Source: Acidobacteriota bacterium
Lineage (GTDB): Bacteria; Acidobacteriota; Terriglobia; Bryobacterales; Bryobacteraceae
Assembly (NCBI GenBank): GCA_026394015.1
Contig: JAPKZA010000273.1
Coordinates: 66,270 to 130,269, forward strand
Direction of reading: 5' to 3'
Length of the DNA: 64,000 nt
Both the position numbers and the translations under genes were made by a program. The notes beneath the pieces are model-generated. The model was not told the origin of the DNA. It saw only the letters and a program-made list of their open reading frames with translations, and did not search any database. Positions 50,416-59,960 of this stretch are shown here, piece after piece. Position 1 is the first letter of the stretch. Each line of letters begins with the position of its first letter.

Positions 50416-51262
50416 GTGGATTACACTACAGCGGTGACTCAGTTCCCGTGCCCAATCTGCGAAACGCGTTGCGACACCCGATACCTCAACGCCTCCGACC
50501 CGCTCACCAGCCACAACTTCTCCGTGCACGGCTGCGCCAAATGCCACCACGGCTACACCCAACCCGTACCCGAAGACCTCGGACGCTATGACGGTGACCG
50601 CTACTACGGAAATCGCCACTCACTCACCTCCCGCTGGTGCTCCTGGCGCCGCATGCGCGTCGTCTCGCAATCAGTCCAAGCAAATTCTCCCGGCAAGATC
50701 CTCGATATCGGCTGCGGCGACGGCAGCTTCCTCCTCGCCGCCCAAGCCCGCGGCTGGAACGTCTACGGCACCGAACTCAATCTCGACGGTCTCCGCGACC
50801 CCAAAAACGCCGTCGTCTCCACGATCGGCGACGCCCAACAATTCGCCCCCTTCGACTGCGCCCCGTCAAGCCCTCCTCGATCTCCACCCGCTCCTCGCCC
50901 CGAATGGCACCCTCCTCATCGCTGTCCCCAACGCCTACGGCTCCCAAGCCCGCCTCTTTGGCACAAACTGGCTAGCCCTCGACGTTCCCCGCCATCTCCA
51001 TCACTTCAGCTCCCAATCCCTGCAACTCCTTCTCACCCAAACCGGCTTCAAACCATCGCGCCTCCGGCATCACGAAGCCGAATACGACATCTTCGGCTGG
51101 ATGCAGAGCGTCATCAACAAAGTCCACCACAAACCCAACGTCCTCTTCGACCTCCTCACCGGCCGCAAACTCCAACTCTCTCCCCTCGCCCGAACCACCC
51201 AACTCCTCGCCGGCGCCCTCCTCTTCACTCCGGCCTTTATCCTCACTGTTATCACCACTTAG
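50416..51262 (+). pseudogene. Class I SAM methyltransferase (zinc-ribbon type), frameshifted/deleted
   Basis: CPICETRCDTRYLN...GKILDIGCGDGSFLLAAQARGWNVYGTEL...FDC (frame 1) then PRQALLDLHPLLAPNGTLLIAVPNAYGSQARLFGTNWLALDVPRHLHHFSSQSL (frame 2); switch near 50859-50864. Confidence 0.75.
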
Positions 51263-51316
51263 CTACAAGTCGGCGGGACACGATTACAATCCTCAAAACC
51301 TGTGCGATAAAAAGAT

Positions 51317-52591
51317 ATGGGAAAATCCATACTCTCACTCAGTCTCTGCGCCGCCACTCTCTTCGCCGCTAAGCCCGCGGCTGTCACATACCATAAGGAT
51401 GTCTTACCCATCCTCCAGGCCAAGTGCCAAGGTTGCCATCGCCCCGGCGAAGCCGCCCCCATGGCCTTCCTCACCTACCAACAGACCCGCCCCTTCGCCA
51501 AAGCCATTCGCGAAGCCACCGCCGTCAAACGCATGCCCCCCTGGTTCGCTGATCCCCACATCGGCAAGTTCACGAACGATTCCTCCCTCTCCCTCGAACA
51601 GATCGCCACCCTCGCCGCCTGGGCCGAACAAGGCGCTCCCGAAGGCCTCGCCAAAGACGCCAAACCAAACCCCACCTTCGCCGCCGGCTGGCGCATCCCC
51701 CAACCTGACCTCATCCTCGAAGTCCCCGAGGCCTTTGATATCCCCGCCTCCGGCACGATCGAATACGTCTACACCATCGTCCCCACCGGCCTCACCGAAG
51801 ATAAGTGGATCCAGTTCGCCGAGCCCCGCCCGGGCAACCGCGCCCTGGTTCACCATATCCTCGCTTTCGTACGCGAACCCGGCTCCAAGTGGTTCACCGA
51901 ATACCCTCTTAACAAACCCTTCATCCCCACCAAAGGCAATAACAAAGGTGGCCCCTCCGCCTACATCACCGGCTTTGCCCCCGGCACCATGCCGTACAGC
52001 CTCCGCCCCGGTCAAGCCACGCTCCTCAAAGCCGGCTCCGATATCGTCTTTCAAACCCATTACACCGCCAACGGTAAAGCCGGCACGGACCAATCCAAAC
52101 TCGGCCTCGTCTGGTCCAAAGCCCCGGTCACCCAAGCCGTCCACACCCTCTGGCTCCAAAACAACCGCTTCGTCATCCCGCCCGGAGCCGAAAACTTTCC
52201 AGTCTCCACCGGGGTAACCCTCGGCACCGACGTCGAACTTCTCGACCTGACTCCCCACATGCACGTCCGCGGCATCGCCACCGAAATGAAGGCCCTCTAC
52301 CCCACCGGCGAATCCGAAAAGCTACTCGCCGCCAAGTACGACTTCAACTGGCAGATCAGCTACGAATACGCCCCCGGCAAAATCATGCCGAAAGGCACCC
52401 GTCTCGAAGCCACCAACTTCTACGACAACTCCGCCAACAACAAAAACAACCCCAACCCCAAAGCGGAAGTCCGCTGGGGCGATCAAAGCTGGGAAGAAAT
52501 GATGCTCAACTTCGTCCGCGTCGCCGTCGCTCCCGACGTCAAACCCGGCGCTCTCCTGGCCCGCCCCGCCCCCAAACCCGCCGCCGAATAA
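51317..52591 (+). CDS. Cytochrome c plus copper type II ascorbate-dependent monooxygenase-like domain protein
   Basis: [67 protein letters not shown]. Confidence 0.75.
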   Translation: MGKSILSLSLCAATLFAAKPAAVTYHKDVLPILQAKCQGCHRPGEAAPMAFLTYQQTRPFAKAIREATAVKRMPPWFADPHIGKFTNDSSLSLEQIATLAAWAEQGAPEGLAKDAKPNPTFAAGWRIPQPDLILEVPEAFDIPASGTIEYVYTIVPTGLTEDKWIQFAEPRPGNRALVHHILAFVREPGSKWFTEYPLNKPFIPTKGNNKGGPSAYITGFAPGTMPYSLRPGQATLLKAGSDIVFQTHYTANGKAGTDQSKLGLVWSKAPVTQAVHTLWLQNNRFVIPPGAENFPVSTGVTLGTDVELLDLTPHMHVRGIATEMKALYPTGESEKLLAAKYDFNWQISYEYAPGKIMPKGTRLEATNFYDNSANNKNNPNPKAEVRWGDQSWEEMMLNFVRVAVAPDVKPGALLARPAPKPAAE

Positions 52592-52626
52592 CGCGGCTGA
52601 ACCCAGCCGGGCGGTATAATACAGGG

Positions 52627-54321
52627 ATGTCTTCCGAGGGATCCCCCGAGGCCGCCCGGCCTTCCAACTTCATCCGCGACATCATCCTCGCCGATCTCGC
52701 CGCCGGTAAAAACGACGGCCGCGTCCACACCCGCTTCCCCCCCGAGCCCAACGGCTACCTCCACATCGGCCACGCCAAATCCATCTGCCTTAACTTCGGC
52801 CTCGCCCGCGAGTTCAACGGTAAATGCAACCTCCGCTTCGACGACACCAACCCCTCCAAAGAAGAAACCGAGTTCGTCAACTCCATCATGGAGGACGTCC
52901 GCTGGATGGGCTTTCAATGGGACGCCCTCTTCTACGCCTCCGATTACTTCGACCAACTCTACGCCTGGGCTGTCCAACTCATCAAATCCGGTAACGCCTA
53001 CGTCTGCGACCTGACTTCCGAACAGGTCCGCGCCACCCGCGGCACCACCACCGAGCCCGGCACCCCCAGCCCCTTCCGCAATCGCACCATCGAAGAAAAC
53101 CTCGATCTCTTCGGACGCATGCGCGCCGGAGAATTCCCCGACGGTGCCCGCACCCTCCGCACCAAAATCGACATGACCTCGCCCAACTTCAACATGCGCG
53201 ACCCCGTCATGTATCGCATCCTCCACGCCCACCATCACCGTACCGGCGACAAGTGGTGCATCTACCCGATGTACGACTACACCCACGGCGAAAGCGACTC
53301 CATCGAAGGCATCACCCACTCCATCTGCACCCTCGAATTTGAAGATCACCGCCCCCTCTACGATTGGTACGTCGAAAACCTCGGCATCCACCACCCCCAA
53401 CAAATCGAGTTCGACCGCCTAAACGTAACCAACACCCTTCTCAGCAAACGCAAACTCCTACTTCTCGTGCAGAAAGGCCTCGTCTCCGGCTGGGACGATC
53501 CCCGCATGCCCACCCTCTCCGGCCTCCGTCGCCGCGGCTATACCCCGGAAGCCCTCCGCACCTTCTGCGCCAACGTCGGCGTCTCCAAAACCAACGGTGT
53601 TATCGAACTCGGCCTCCTCGAACACTTCCTCCGCGAAGACCTCAACAAACGCGCTCTCCGCGCCATGGCAGTCCTCGACCCGCTCAAGGTCGTCATCACC
53701 AACTACCCCGCCGACCTAACCGAGCACATGGAGGCCGTCAACAATCCCGCCGACGAATCCGCCGGCACCCGCTCCGTCCCCTTCTCCCAAGTCATCTACA
53801 TCGAAAACGACGACTTCCGCGAGGTCCCGCCCAAGAAGTACTACCGCCTCTCCCCCGGTACCGAAGTCCGCCTCCGCTACGCCTACTTCATCACCTGCCA
53901 AGCCGTCATCAAGAACGACGCCGGTGAAATCGTCGAAATCCACTGCACCTACGATCCCGCCTCCCGTGGCGGCAACTCCCCCGACGGCCGCAAGGTCAAA
54001 TCCACCATCCACTGGGTCTCCGCTGCCCACGGCGTCGAAATCGAAGCCCGACTCTACGACCAACTTCTCCTCGAAACCACCGGCGACGAATCCGCCGACT
54101 CGGACTTCACCTCCCAACTGAATCCTCAGTCCCTGGTGATCCCCCCGAAAGCCATCGCCGAACCCAGCGTCGCCACCGCCGCACCAGGTACCAAGTACCA
54201 GTTCGAGCGAGTCGGTTACTTCACCGTCGACCCCGACTCAACTCCCGAAAAGCCAGTCTTTAACCGAACCGTCCAACTCCGCGACACCTGGGCAAAAATC
54301 GATAAAGCGCTAACTACGTAA
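52627..54321 (+). CDS. glnS: Glutaminyl-tRNA synthetase
   Basis: [95 protein letters not shown]. Confidence 0.95.
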   Translation: MSSEGSPEAARPSNFIRDIILADLAAGKNDGRVHTRFPPEPNGYLHIGHAKSICLNFGLAREFNGKCNLRFDDTNPSKEETEFVNSIMEDVRWMGFQWDALFYASDYFDQLYAWAVQLIKSGNAYVCDLTSEQVRATRGTTTEPGTPSPFRNRTIEENLDLFGRMRAGEFPDGARTLRTKIDMTSPNFNMRDPVMYRILHAHHHRTGDKWCIYPMYDYTHGESDSIEGITHSICTLEFEDHRPLYDWYVENLGIHHPQQIEFDRLNVTNTLLSKRKLLLLVQKGLVSGWDDPRMPTLSGLRRRGYTPEALRTFCANVGVSKTNGVIELGLLEHFLREDLNKRALRAMAVLDPLKVVITNYPADLTEHMEAVNNPADESAGTRSVPFSQVIYIENDDFREVPPKKYYRLSPGTEVRLRYAYFITCQAVIKNDAGEIVEIHCTYDPASRGGNSPDGRKVKSTIHWVSAAHGVEIEARLYDQLLLETTGDESADSDFTSQLNPQSLVIPPKAIAEPSVATAAPGTKYQFERVGYFTVDPDSTPEKPVFNRTVQLRDTWAKIDKALTT

Positions 54322-54700
54322 GCCGCGCGAGACGCTCCCCGTTCGCCCAATCCAGCCGACCAACCTGCCGCCCCGCCACGTCCTCGGCGTCCTGCACGTC
54401 TAACGCCCGCCCAGCGAAGAGCGTCATAACCAACAGATCCTCCGCCGAACAAGTCGGTAAATTCCCGCCGTCCTGAAACTCGAAATAACTCGATCTCTCC
54501 ACCGCCATCGCCTCAAACGGCAACGCCCCCTGTGACACGTAAATACCAACCCCATTGCCCCCAACAACAGTAACACCGGGCTCCGCAAATTCACGCGCAT
54601 CACGCAACCGTCCAGCAAACCTCTTCCGAAGTGCCTCGACGAATCATCCTTCGTCTCCAAAGCCCACCATCAAAGTCAGATCCACATCCCGTGTAACCCG
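54314..54700 (-). pseudogene. Nucleotidyltransferase-like gene remnant with in-frame TGA
   Basis: Reverse strand VTRDVDLTLMVGFGDEG*FVEALRKRFAGRLRDAREFAEPGVTVVGGNGVGIYVSQGALPFEAMAVERSSYFEFQDG. Confidence 0.5.
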
Positions 54701-54754
54701 AGGCTCTCCCCCTCACAAAACCACTGAAGCTCCCCAGCCGTCTCAAAATGCCAA

Positions 54755-54970
54755 TCATCGCAACTTCGCAAACAGCGCCTGCATCTCCACCATCCCTGAC
54801 GTCGTCCGCACCGGCAGCGCCCGCAACGCATACTCAAACGCCGGAGCCAACAACCGTAACGTCTCCGCCGGATCAGCCTCCACCATCTCCCTCCACTTAA
54901 TCGCCTCTAACTCCGGACCCGCCGCCGCCCACGTCGCCGACCACCGCTCTCGAAGCTCCCGCTCGTCCAT
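54755..54970 (-). CDS. Small hypothetical protein
   Basis: 71-aa ORF MDERELRERWSATWAAAGPELEAIKWREMVEADPAETLRLL. Confidence 0.5.
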   Translation of the reverse strand: MDERELRERWSATWAAAGPELEAIKWREMVEADPAETLRLLAPAFEYALRALPVRTTSGMVEMQALFAKLR

Positions 54971-55055
54971 GCCCCATTGTAAACCCCACCACGACCCGAC
55001 TCGACCGCCCTGTCCTAAACCGAGCGGTCATCCTCACCAAAAGCATAAACCAGTT

Positions 55056-55172
55056 TCACCCTTGGTTATGGTTGTTGCTCAGCGCCCCGGCCTTCACCCG
55101 AGTCTTCACCACCAACCCCTGACTGTGGTTCGCCGTAATTGCGCCGGCCTTAACTGCTGTCTTGGTCTTCAT
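55056..55172 (-). CDS. 38-aa repeat peptide MKTKTAVKAGAITANHSQGLVVKTRVKAGALSNNHNQG (below ORF-track cutoff)
   Basis: ATG at 55172 preceded by AGGGAG Shine-Dalgarno-like sequence, TGA at 55056-55058; two copies of KTxVKAGA[IL]xxNHxQG. Confidence 0.6.
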   Translation of the reverse strand: MKTKTAVKAGAITANHSQGLVVKTRVKAGALSNNHNQG

Positions 55173-55244
55173 TGTCGTTCTCCCTTATAGAAGAGCTCTT
55201 CGAGCCCTCTATCCATACCCTGCGAAAACACAACAACGATCCAC

Positions 55245-57372
55245 TCACCGCCCCACCGTCTCCGTCAAAAACTTCACCACCACCCCCATCTCCTCCTCTT
55301 TAACTCCCGCCCCCCGCGCCACCATATTCTGCACGATCTCCCGCCACTCCTTCTCATTCCGCCGCTGCGTCGTCACCACCTCAATCGAATGGCAACCCAC
55401 GCCACACGTACGCTGCACCAGCGCCCTCGCCCCACCCGCCGGCAACACCACCGGAGCAAATCCCCCCACCTTCGGCTCACTCTTCCGCGCCGCCACCCCT
55501 CGCGCCACCGCCTCCGATACCGCCACCGGCAACGCCTTCCGCTTCACATCCGGCAACGCAAACCCCACCAACGTATTCGACGATCCGCCCCCTAAAAACC
55601 CACCACCCCCCGCCGCCATCACCACCACATACTGCCGCCCATCCCGGCCCATATACGTAATCGGCGACGTATGCGCACTCGCCTCCACCTTCACCTCCCA
55701 CAATAACTTCCCCGTCGACGACTCATAAGCCCGAAACCGCGAATCATTCGCCGCCCCAATGAAAACCACGCCCCCCGCCGTGGCAATGCTCCCCCCCATG
55801 TTGATCGACCCCGTCCCCATCACCCCCTTCGCCTCCAGCTCCTCAATCCGTCCCAACGGAGACCGCCAATTCACGTCCCCCGTCTTCAAATCCACCGCCA
55901 CCATCTCCCCCCGCCACCATCTCCCCAAACGGCGGGTTGTTGCACGGCAACCGCGTCGCCGGATCCCAAAACCGCCCATAAGTCCCAAACGCCGACGTCC
56001 TCGCATACTCATTCCCCCTCTTCTCCATATGCCCCCACTGCCCAATATGCATCACGTTCACAAACAGCAACTGCTCCACCGGATCAATCGATACCCCGCC
56101 CCAATTCCCCCCGCCCAACGTCGAAGGAAAAAACAGCGCATCCCCCTCCGTCGAAAGCGGCGTATACGGCCCCCCAATCTTCATCTGATACTTCGCAAAC
56201 AGCTCCCGACAAAACTTCGCATGCTCCGGCGACCGGTCGTAAATCTCCTCCTCCCGAAACGTATTCTTCCCAATCGGCTCCGGCTTCACCGGAAACGGCT
56301 GCGTCTTCGCCGTCCTCTCCCCCGGCACGGTCGTCTGTGGAACCGCCCGCTCCTCCATCCCATAAACCGGCGTTCCCGTCACCCGATCAAACACAAACAA
56401 CAAACCCATCTTCGTCGTCTGCGCCACCGCCGGAATGGTCTTACCCTCCCGCCGCATCTCAAACAAAGCCGGCGGCGCCGCCAAATCGTAATCCCAGACG
56501 TCGTGATGCACAAGCTGCTGATGCCAAAGCCGCTTCCCCGTCCGCGCATCCAAAGCCACCAAGCTGTTTCCGTAAAGGTTATCCCCCACCCGGTCCGCCC
56601 CATAAAAATCATTCGTCGGCGATCCCAGCGGCGCATACACAATCCCCCGCGCCACATCCACCGTGAAGAACCCCCAAACATTCGTCCCCGACCGGTTCTT
56701 CCAAGCCCCCTCCGGCCAACTCTCCGCCCCCGCCTCTCCCGGACGCGGCACCGTATGAAAAGTCCAAAGCAGCTTCCCCGTCACCGCGTCCCAACCCCGT
56801 ATGTCCCCATACGCCCCGATCGTCGGAGCCCCCTCCCCGTTGCTACTCCCCGTAATGACAACGTCCCCAAACACCGCCGGCGGAGACTGCAGCGCAAACC
56901 GCCCATCCTTCAGCCCATCCAAAACCCCTTCCTTCAAATCCACCCGCCCCTCCCGGCCAAACCCGGGTGCCGGCTTCCCCGTCGTCACATCCAAAGCCAA
57001 CAACTCATGACCATTCCCCGTAAACACCCGCGGATGTAGGCTCTTCCCCCCCGGCCAATACGCCAACCCCCGAATCGCGACCGGCGACGCCGCGTACTTC
57101 CACAACAACTCCCCCGTCTCCGGCACCAACGCATAAACCCCATCCGGCGCGTTCACATACATCACCCCGTTCACCACCACCGGAATCGCCTCGCTCCCCG
57201 GCTTCCCCATTCGGAACGTCCAAGCCGCCGTCAGCTTCCCCACATTCTCCCGGCTGATCTGCCGAAGAGGCGAATACCGCGACGCCCCCGCGTCATTCCC
57301 AAAGTAGGGCCAATCGCCCTGCCCCCCACAAACCCCGCTCCAAACCACAAAAAGAAAGGATAACTGCCTCAT
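55245..57372 (-). pseudogene. PQQ-dependent quinoprotein dehydrogenase with C-terminal cytochrome c, frameshifted by a 16-bp tandem duplication
   Basis: DWPYFGNDAGASRYSPLRQISRENVGKLTAAWTFRMG...LPCNNPPFGEMVA (frame 1) then VDLKTGDVNWRSPLG...GGSIATAGGVVFIGAANDSRFRAYESSTGKLLW...CGVGCHSIE (frame 2). Confidence 0.85.
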
Positions 57373-57423
57373 CGAAGCATAATATCTCAAACCACCCACC
57401 CCATCGATCCCTCATCCGGAAGA

Positions 57424-57678
57424 CTATGACGCGCACCTCCCCATCCAACGCCTCCCCAAAACCCCACTACCAACCACCGCCATTAGCTCGAAATAAAACG
57501 GATAGGGGATCGCGTCACCATCCTCACGCATCGCAGTAAGGTGCATCTCCATCGCCTTCGCCATCCGCGCCCGGGTCTCTTCCAGGGTGCGGCCAGTGGC
57601 CACGCAACCACGAAGGTCCGGCGCGTATGCCCCATACCCAGTAGATGACTTCTCAAAAACGACCACAACTTCACTCAT
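57424..57678 (-). CDS. HicB-like antitoxin
   Basis: MSEVVVVFEKSSTGYGAYAPDLRGCVATGRTLEETRARMAKAMEMHLTAMREDGDAIP. Confidence 0.8.
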   Translation of the reverse strand: MSEVVVVFEKSSTGYGAYAPDLRGCVATGRTLEETRARMAKAMEMHLTAMREDGDAIPYPFYFELMAVVGSGVLGRRWMGRCAS

Positions 57679-57774
57679 GGAATACCCGCCCGCTTCAGTA
57701 CTAACTGCAACGTCCCCAGCGACCGTCACCTTTCCACTCTTCGTCGGGTGAACAAAATGCCGATGACTACCCAC
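57676..57774 (-). pseudogene. HicA-like toxin remnant
   Basis: GSHRHFVHPTKSGKVTVAG followed, in another frame, by GTLQLVLKRAGIP* overlapping the hicB start. Confidence 0.7.
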
Positions 57775-57930
57775 CGGATTAGCACATCACGAACCTGCAT
57801 TCCGCCCTCCAATCATCCCCGCCACCGCATACACCACCACGCTTAGCTGTGCCACCAACCGCCAGGTTCCGTGGATTCAAAGATCCAAACTCCCCAAACA
57901 TCCCCCACCCACCGCGATACAGTGAAAGGA

Positions 57931-58860
57931 ATGAAACTCCTCCTCGCGTTTTCCCTCGCTCTCGCCGCCTCGGCGCAAGACATGAAACCCTTCCTCGGCC
58001 GCTGGGACTTCAACGCCACCCCCGCCACCGGTAAACCCTACCCCCAATGGATGGAACTCGTCGAAAAAGACGGCCAGATCCAGGGCCGCGTCCAACCCCG
58101 CGGCGGCGGCTGGAAGCCCATCCTCAGCGCAAAACTCGAAGGTGCCAAACTCACCCTCGCCCTCGCTCCCACCCTCACCTGGGAACTCACCTCCCCCGCC
58201 CCCAACTCCCTCTCCGGCCTCGAAAAGCGCGGCACCGAAAACGGCCCCACCCTCGCCGCCGTCCGCGCTCCCAAGCTCGACCGCCCCATGCCCAAGTCCT
58301 GGACCAAACCCCGCCCCATCTTCAACGGCAAAGACCTCACCGGCTGGGAACCCATCGCCAACATCACCAATAACAAATGGGTCGCCCGCGACCGCGAACT
58401 CATCAACGACAATCCCATGATCGACGGCAAACGTGGCCCCGCCGCCGCCAACATCAAAACCATCGAAAAGTTCCAGGACTTCAAACTCCACATTGAAGTC
58501 AACTGCCCCGACCACGGCAACAGCGGCATCTACCTCCGCGGCCGCTACGAAATCCAAGTCGGTACCGAAGGCGGCAAACTCCCCGACCACGAAATGGGTG
58601 CCGTCTACAGCCATTACCCCCCGCCCGCCACCGCCCCCCTCAACCTCGGCAAGTGGACGTCCTTCGATATCACCTTCGTTGGCCGCCGCGTCACCGTCCT
58701 CCGCGACGGCAAAATGTACCACGACAACGTCGAAATCCCCGGACCCACCGGCGGCGCTCTCGATAGCAACGAAGCCGAACCCGGCCCCTTCTTCCTCCAG
58801 GGCGACCACTACGGCGTCATCCGCTACCGCAACATCACCATCTCCGTCCCCAAACCTTAG
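57931..58860 (+). CDS. DUF1080 (3-keto-disaccharide hydrolase-like) secreted protein
   Basis: PIFNGKDLTGWEPIANITNNKWVARDRELIND; FKLHIEVNCPDHGNSGIYLRGRYEIQV; ALDSNEAEPGPFFLQGDHYGVIRYRNITI. Confidence 0.88.
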   Translation: MKLLLAFSLALAASAQDMKPFLGRWDFNATPATGKPYPQWMELVEKDGQIQGRVQPRGGGWKPILSAKLEGAKLTLALAPTLTWELTSPAPNSLSGLEKRGTENGPTLAAVRAPKLDRPMPKSWTKPRPIFNGKDLTGWEPIANITNNKWVARDRELINDNPMIDGKRGPAAANIKTIEKFQDFKLHIEVNCPDHGNSGIYLRGRYEIQVGTEGGKLPDHEMGAVYSHYPPPATAPLNLGKWTSFDITFVGRRVTVLRDGKMYHDNVEIPGPTGGALDSNEAEPGPFFLQGDHYGVIRYRNITISVPKP

Positions 58861-59489
58861 TCTTTCACTAACTCCCGAAACCGCTTCATCACCTTCACCA
58901 CGTACTGCCGGGTCTCCCTATAGGGCGGTATCCCACCAAACCGATCTACCGCCCCATCCCCCGCATTGTACGCCGCCAGTGCGAGAGCCAAACCATTCTT
59001 CCGGCTCTCGTACTTCTTCATCAAATAATCCAACAGCCGCGCCCCACCCTCCACGTTCTCCCCCGGTTCGTGCGCGTTCACCTTCAAATGCTTCGCCGTC
59101 TGCGGCATCAACTGCATCAACCCGATCGCCCCCACCCGACTCCTCGCCCCCACCTGATAGCCAGACTCCACCTCCATCACCGCCTGAATCAACTCCGGAC
59201 GCAAATTATGCTTCCCCGCATTCGGGCCAATCAAGCGAGCCACCGGCTCCGGAACACTCTTCCCCACCACCACTCCCTTAGCCGGCATCACCACCGGCGC
59301 CGGAGCCACATCCCCCGCGTCGATCATCACCGATTGCCCACCCGTCCGCACAAAATACGTCTCCCCCTCCCGGCTCAACTCGTCGTACACAATCCGCTGC
59401 CCGCTCTTCAACACCAACACCTGCACCGGGCGCTCCTCCGCCCCCAGACACCACCCTGCCGCCAAAAACGCGAGCACACAATTCCGCAT
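58857..59489 (-). CDS. Lytic transglycosylase (SLT domain)
   Basis: LIQAVMEVESGYQVGARSRVGAIGLMQLMPQTAKHLKV; ALALAAYNAGDGAVDRFGGIPPYRETRQYVVKVMKRF. Confidence 0.9.
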   Translation of the reverse strand: MRNCVLAFLAAGWCLGAEERPVQVLVLKSGQRIVYDELSREGETYFVRTGGQSVMIDAGDVAPAPVVMPAKGVVVGKSVPEPVARLIGPNAGKHNLRPELIQAVMEVESGYQVGARSRVGAIGLMQLMPQTAKHLKVNAHEPGENVEGGARLLDYLMKKYESRKNGLALALAAYNAGDGAVDRFGGIPPYRETRQYVVKVMKRFRELVKD

Positions 59490-59585
59490 ACTCCCATCAT
59501 CGACAACAAAAATAAAAATCAAAATAGATGTAACACCTTAGGACCAACGCCTCTCTATCAAACTAAATGCAATCCAGGTAACAAT

Positions 59586-59960
59586 ATGCGCCTTTTCGTA
59601 TCCATTTTGATGATGCTAGCCCAGCCTTCAAACGCGGAAGCCCCCACCCCACTCCCTATCGAGGTCTACTTCCGCCCCGTCGACGTCACCCTAATTACCC
59701 GCTCTTCCTACGCGTCCACCCTCGCCTCCCCCGCCACTCAAAAACTCACCCGCAACTCCACCCTGCCTCCCGGTTGGGAAAAGCACTACCGCCCATTCCC
59801 CTACTCCATCGAATCAAAATTGCCCCCCATCTGCAAAACATGCGCACGCGGCTACTACGACGACTACGCCATTGTCTTCGACAAAGAAACCACCATCATC
59901 TACGACCTCACCCAGCTCTTCCTTCGCCCCGCGCCGACCGCCGCCAACTCCATCCGATGA
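59586..59960 (+). CDS. Small secreted protein of unknown function
   Basis: Signal peptide MRLFVSILMMLAQPSNAEA; LPPGWEKHYRPFPYSIESKLPPICKTCARGYYDDYAIVFDKETTIIYD. Confidence 0.6.
   Translation: MRLFVSILMMLAQPSNAEAPTPLPIEVYFRPVDVTLITRSSYASTLASPATQKLTRNSTLPPGWEKHYRPFPYSIESKLPPICKTCARGYYDDYAIVFDKETTIIYDLTQLFLRPAPTAANSIR

Noticed and set aside
55245-56045. Separate small cytochrome gene downstream of the PQQ dehydrogenase
   Set aside because: It is the C-terminal part of the same quinoprotein, separated by the 16-bp duplication.
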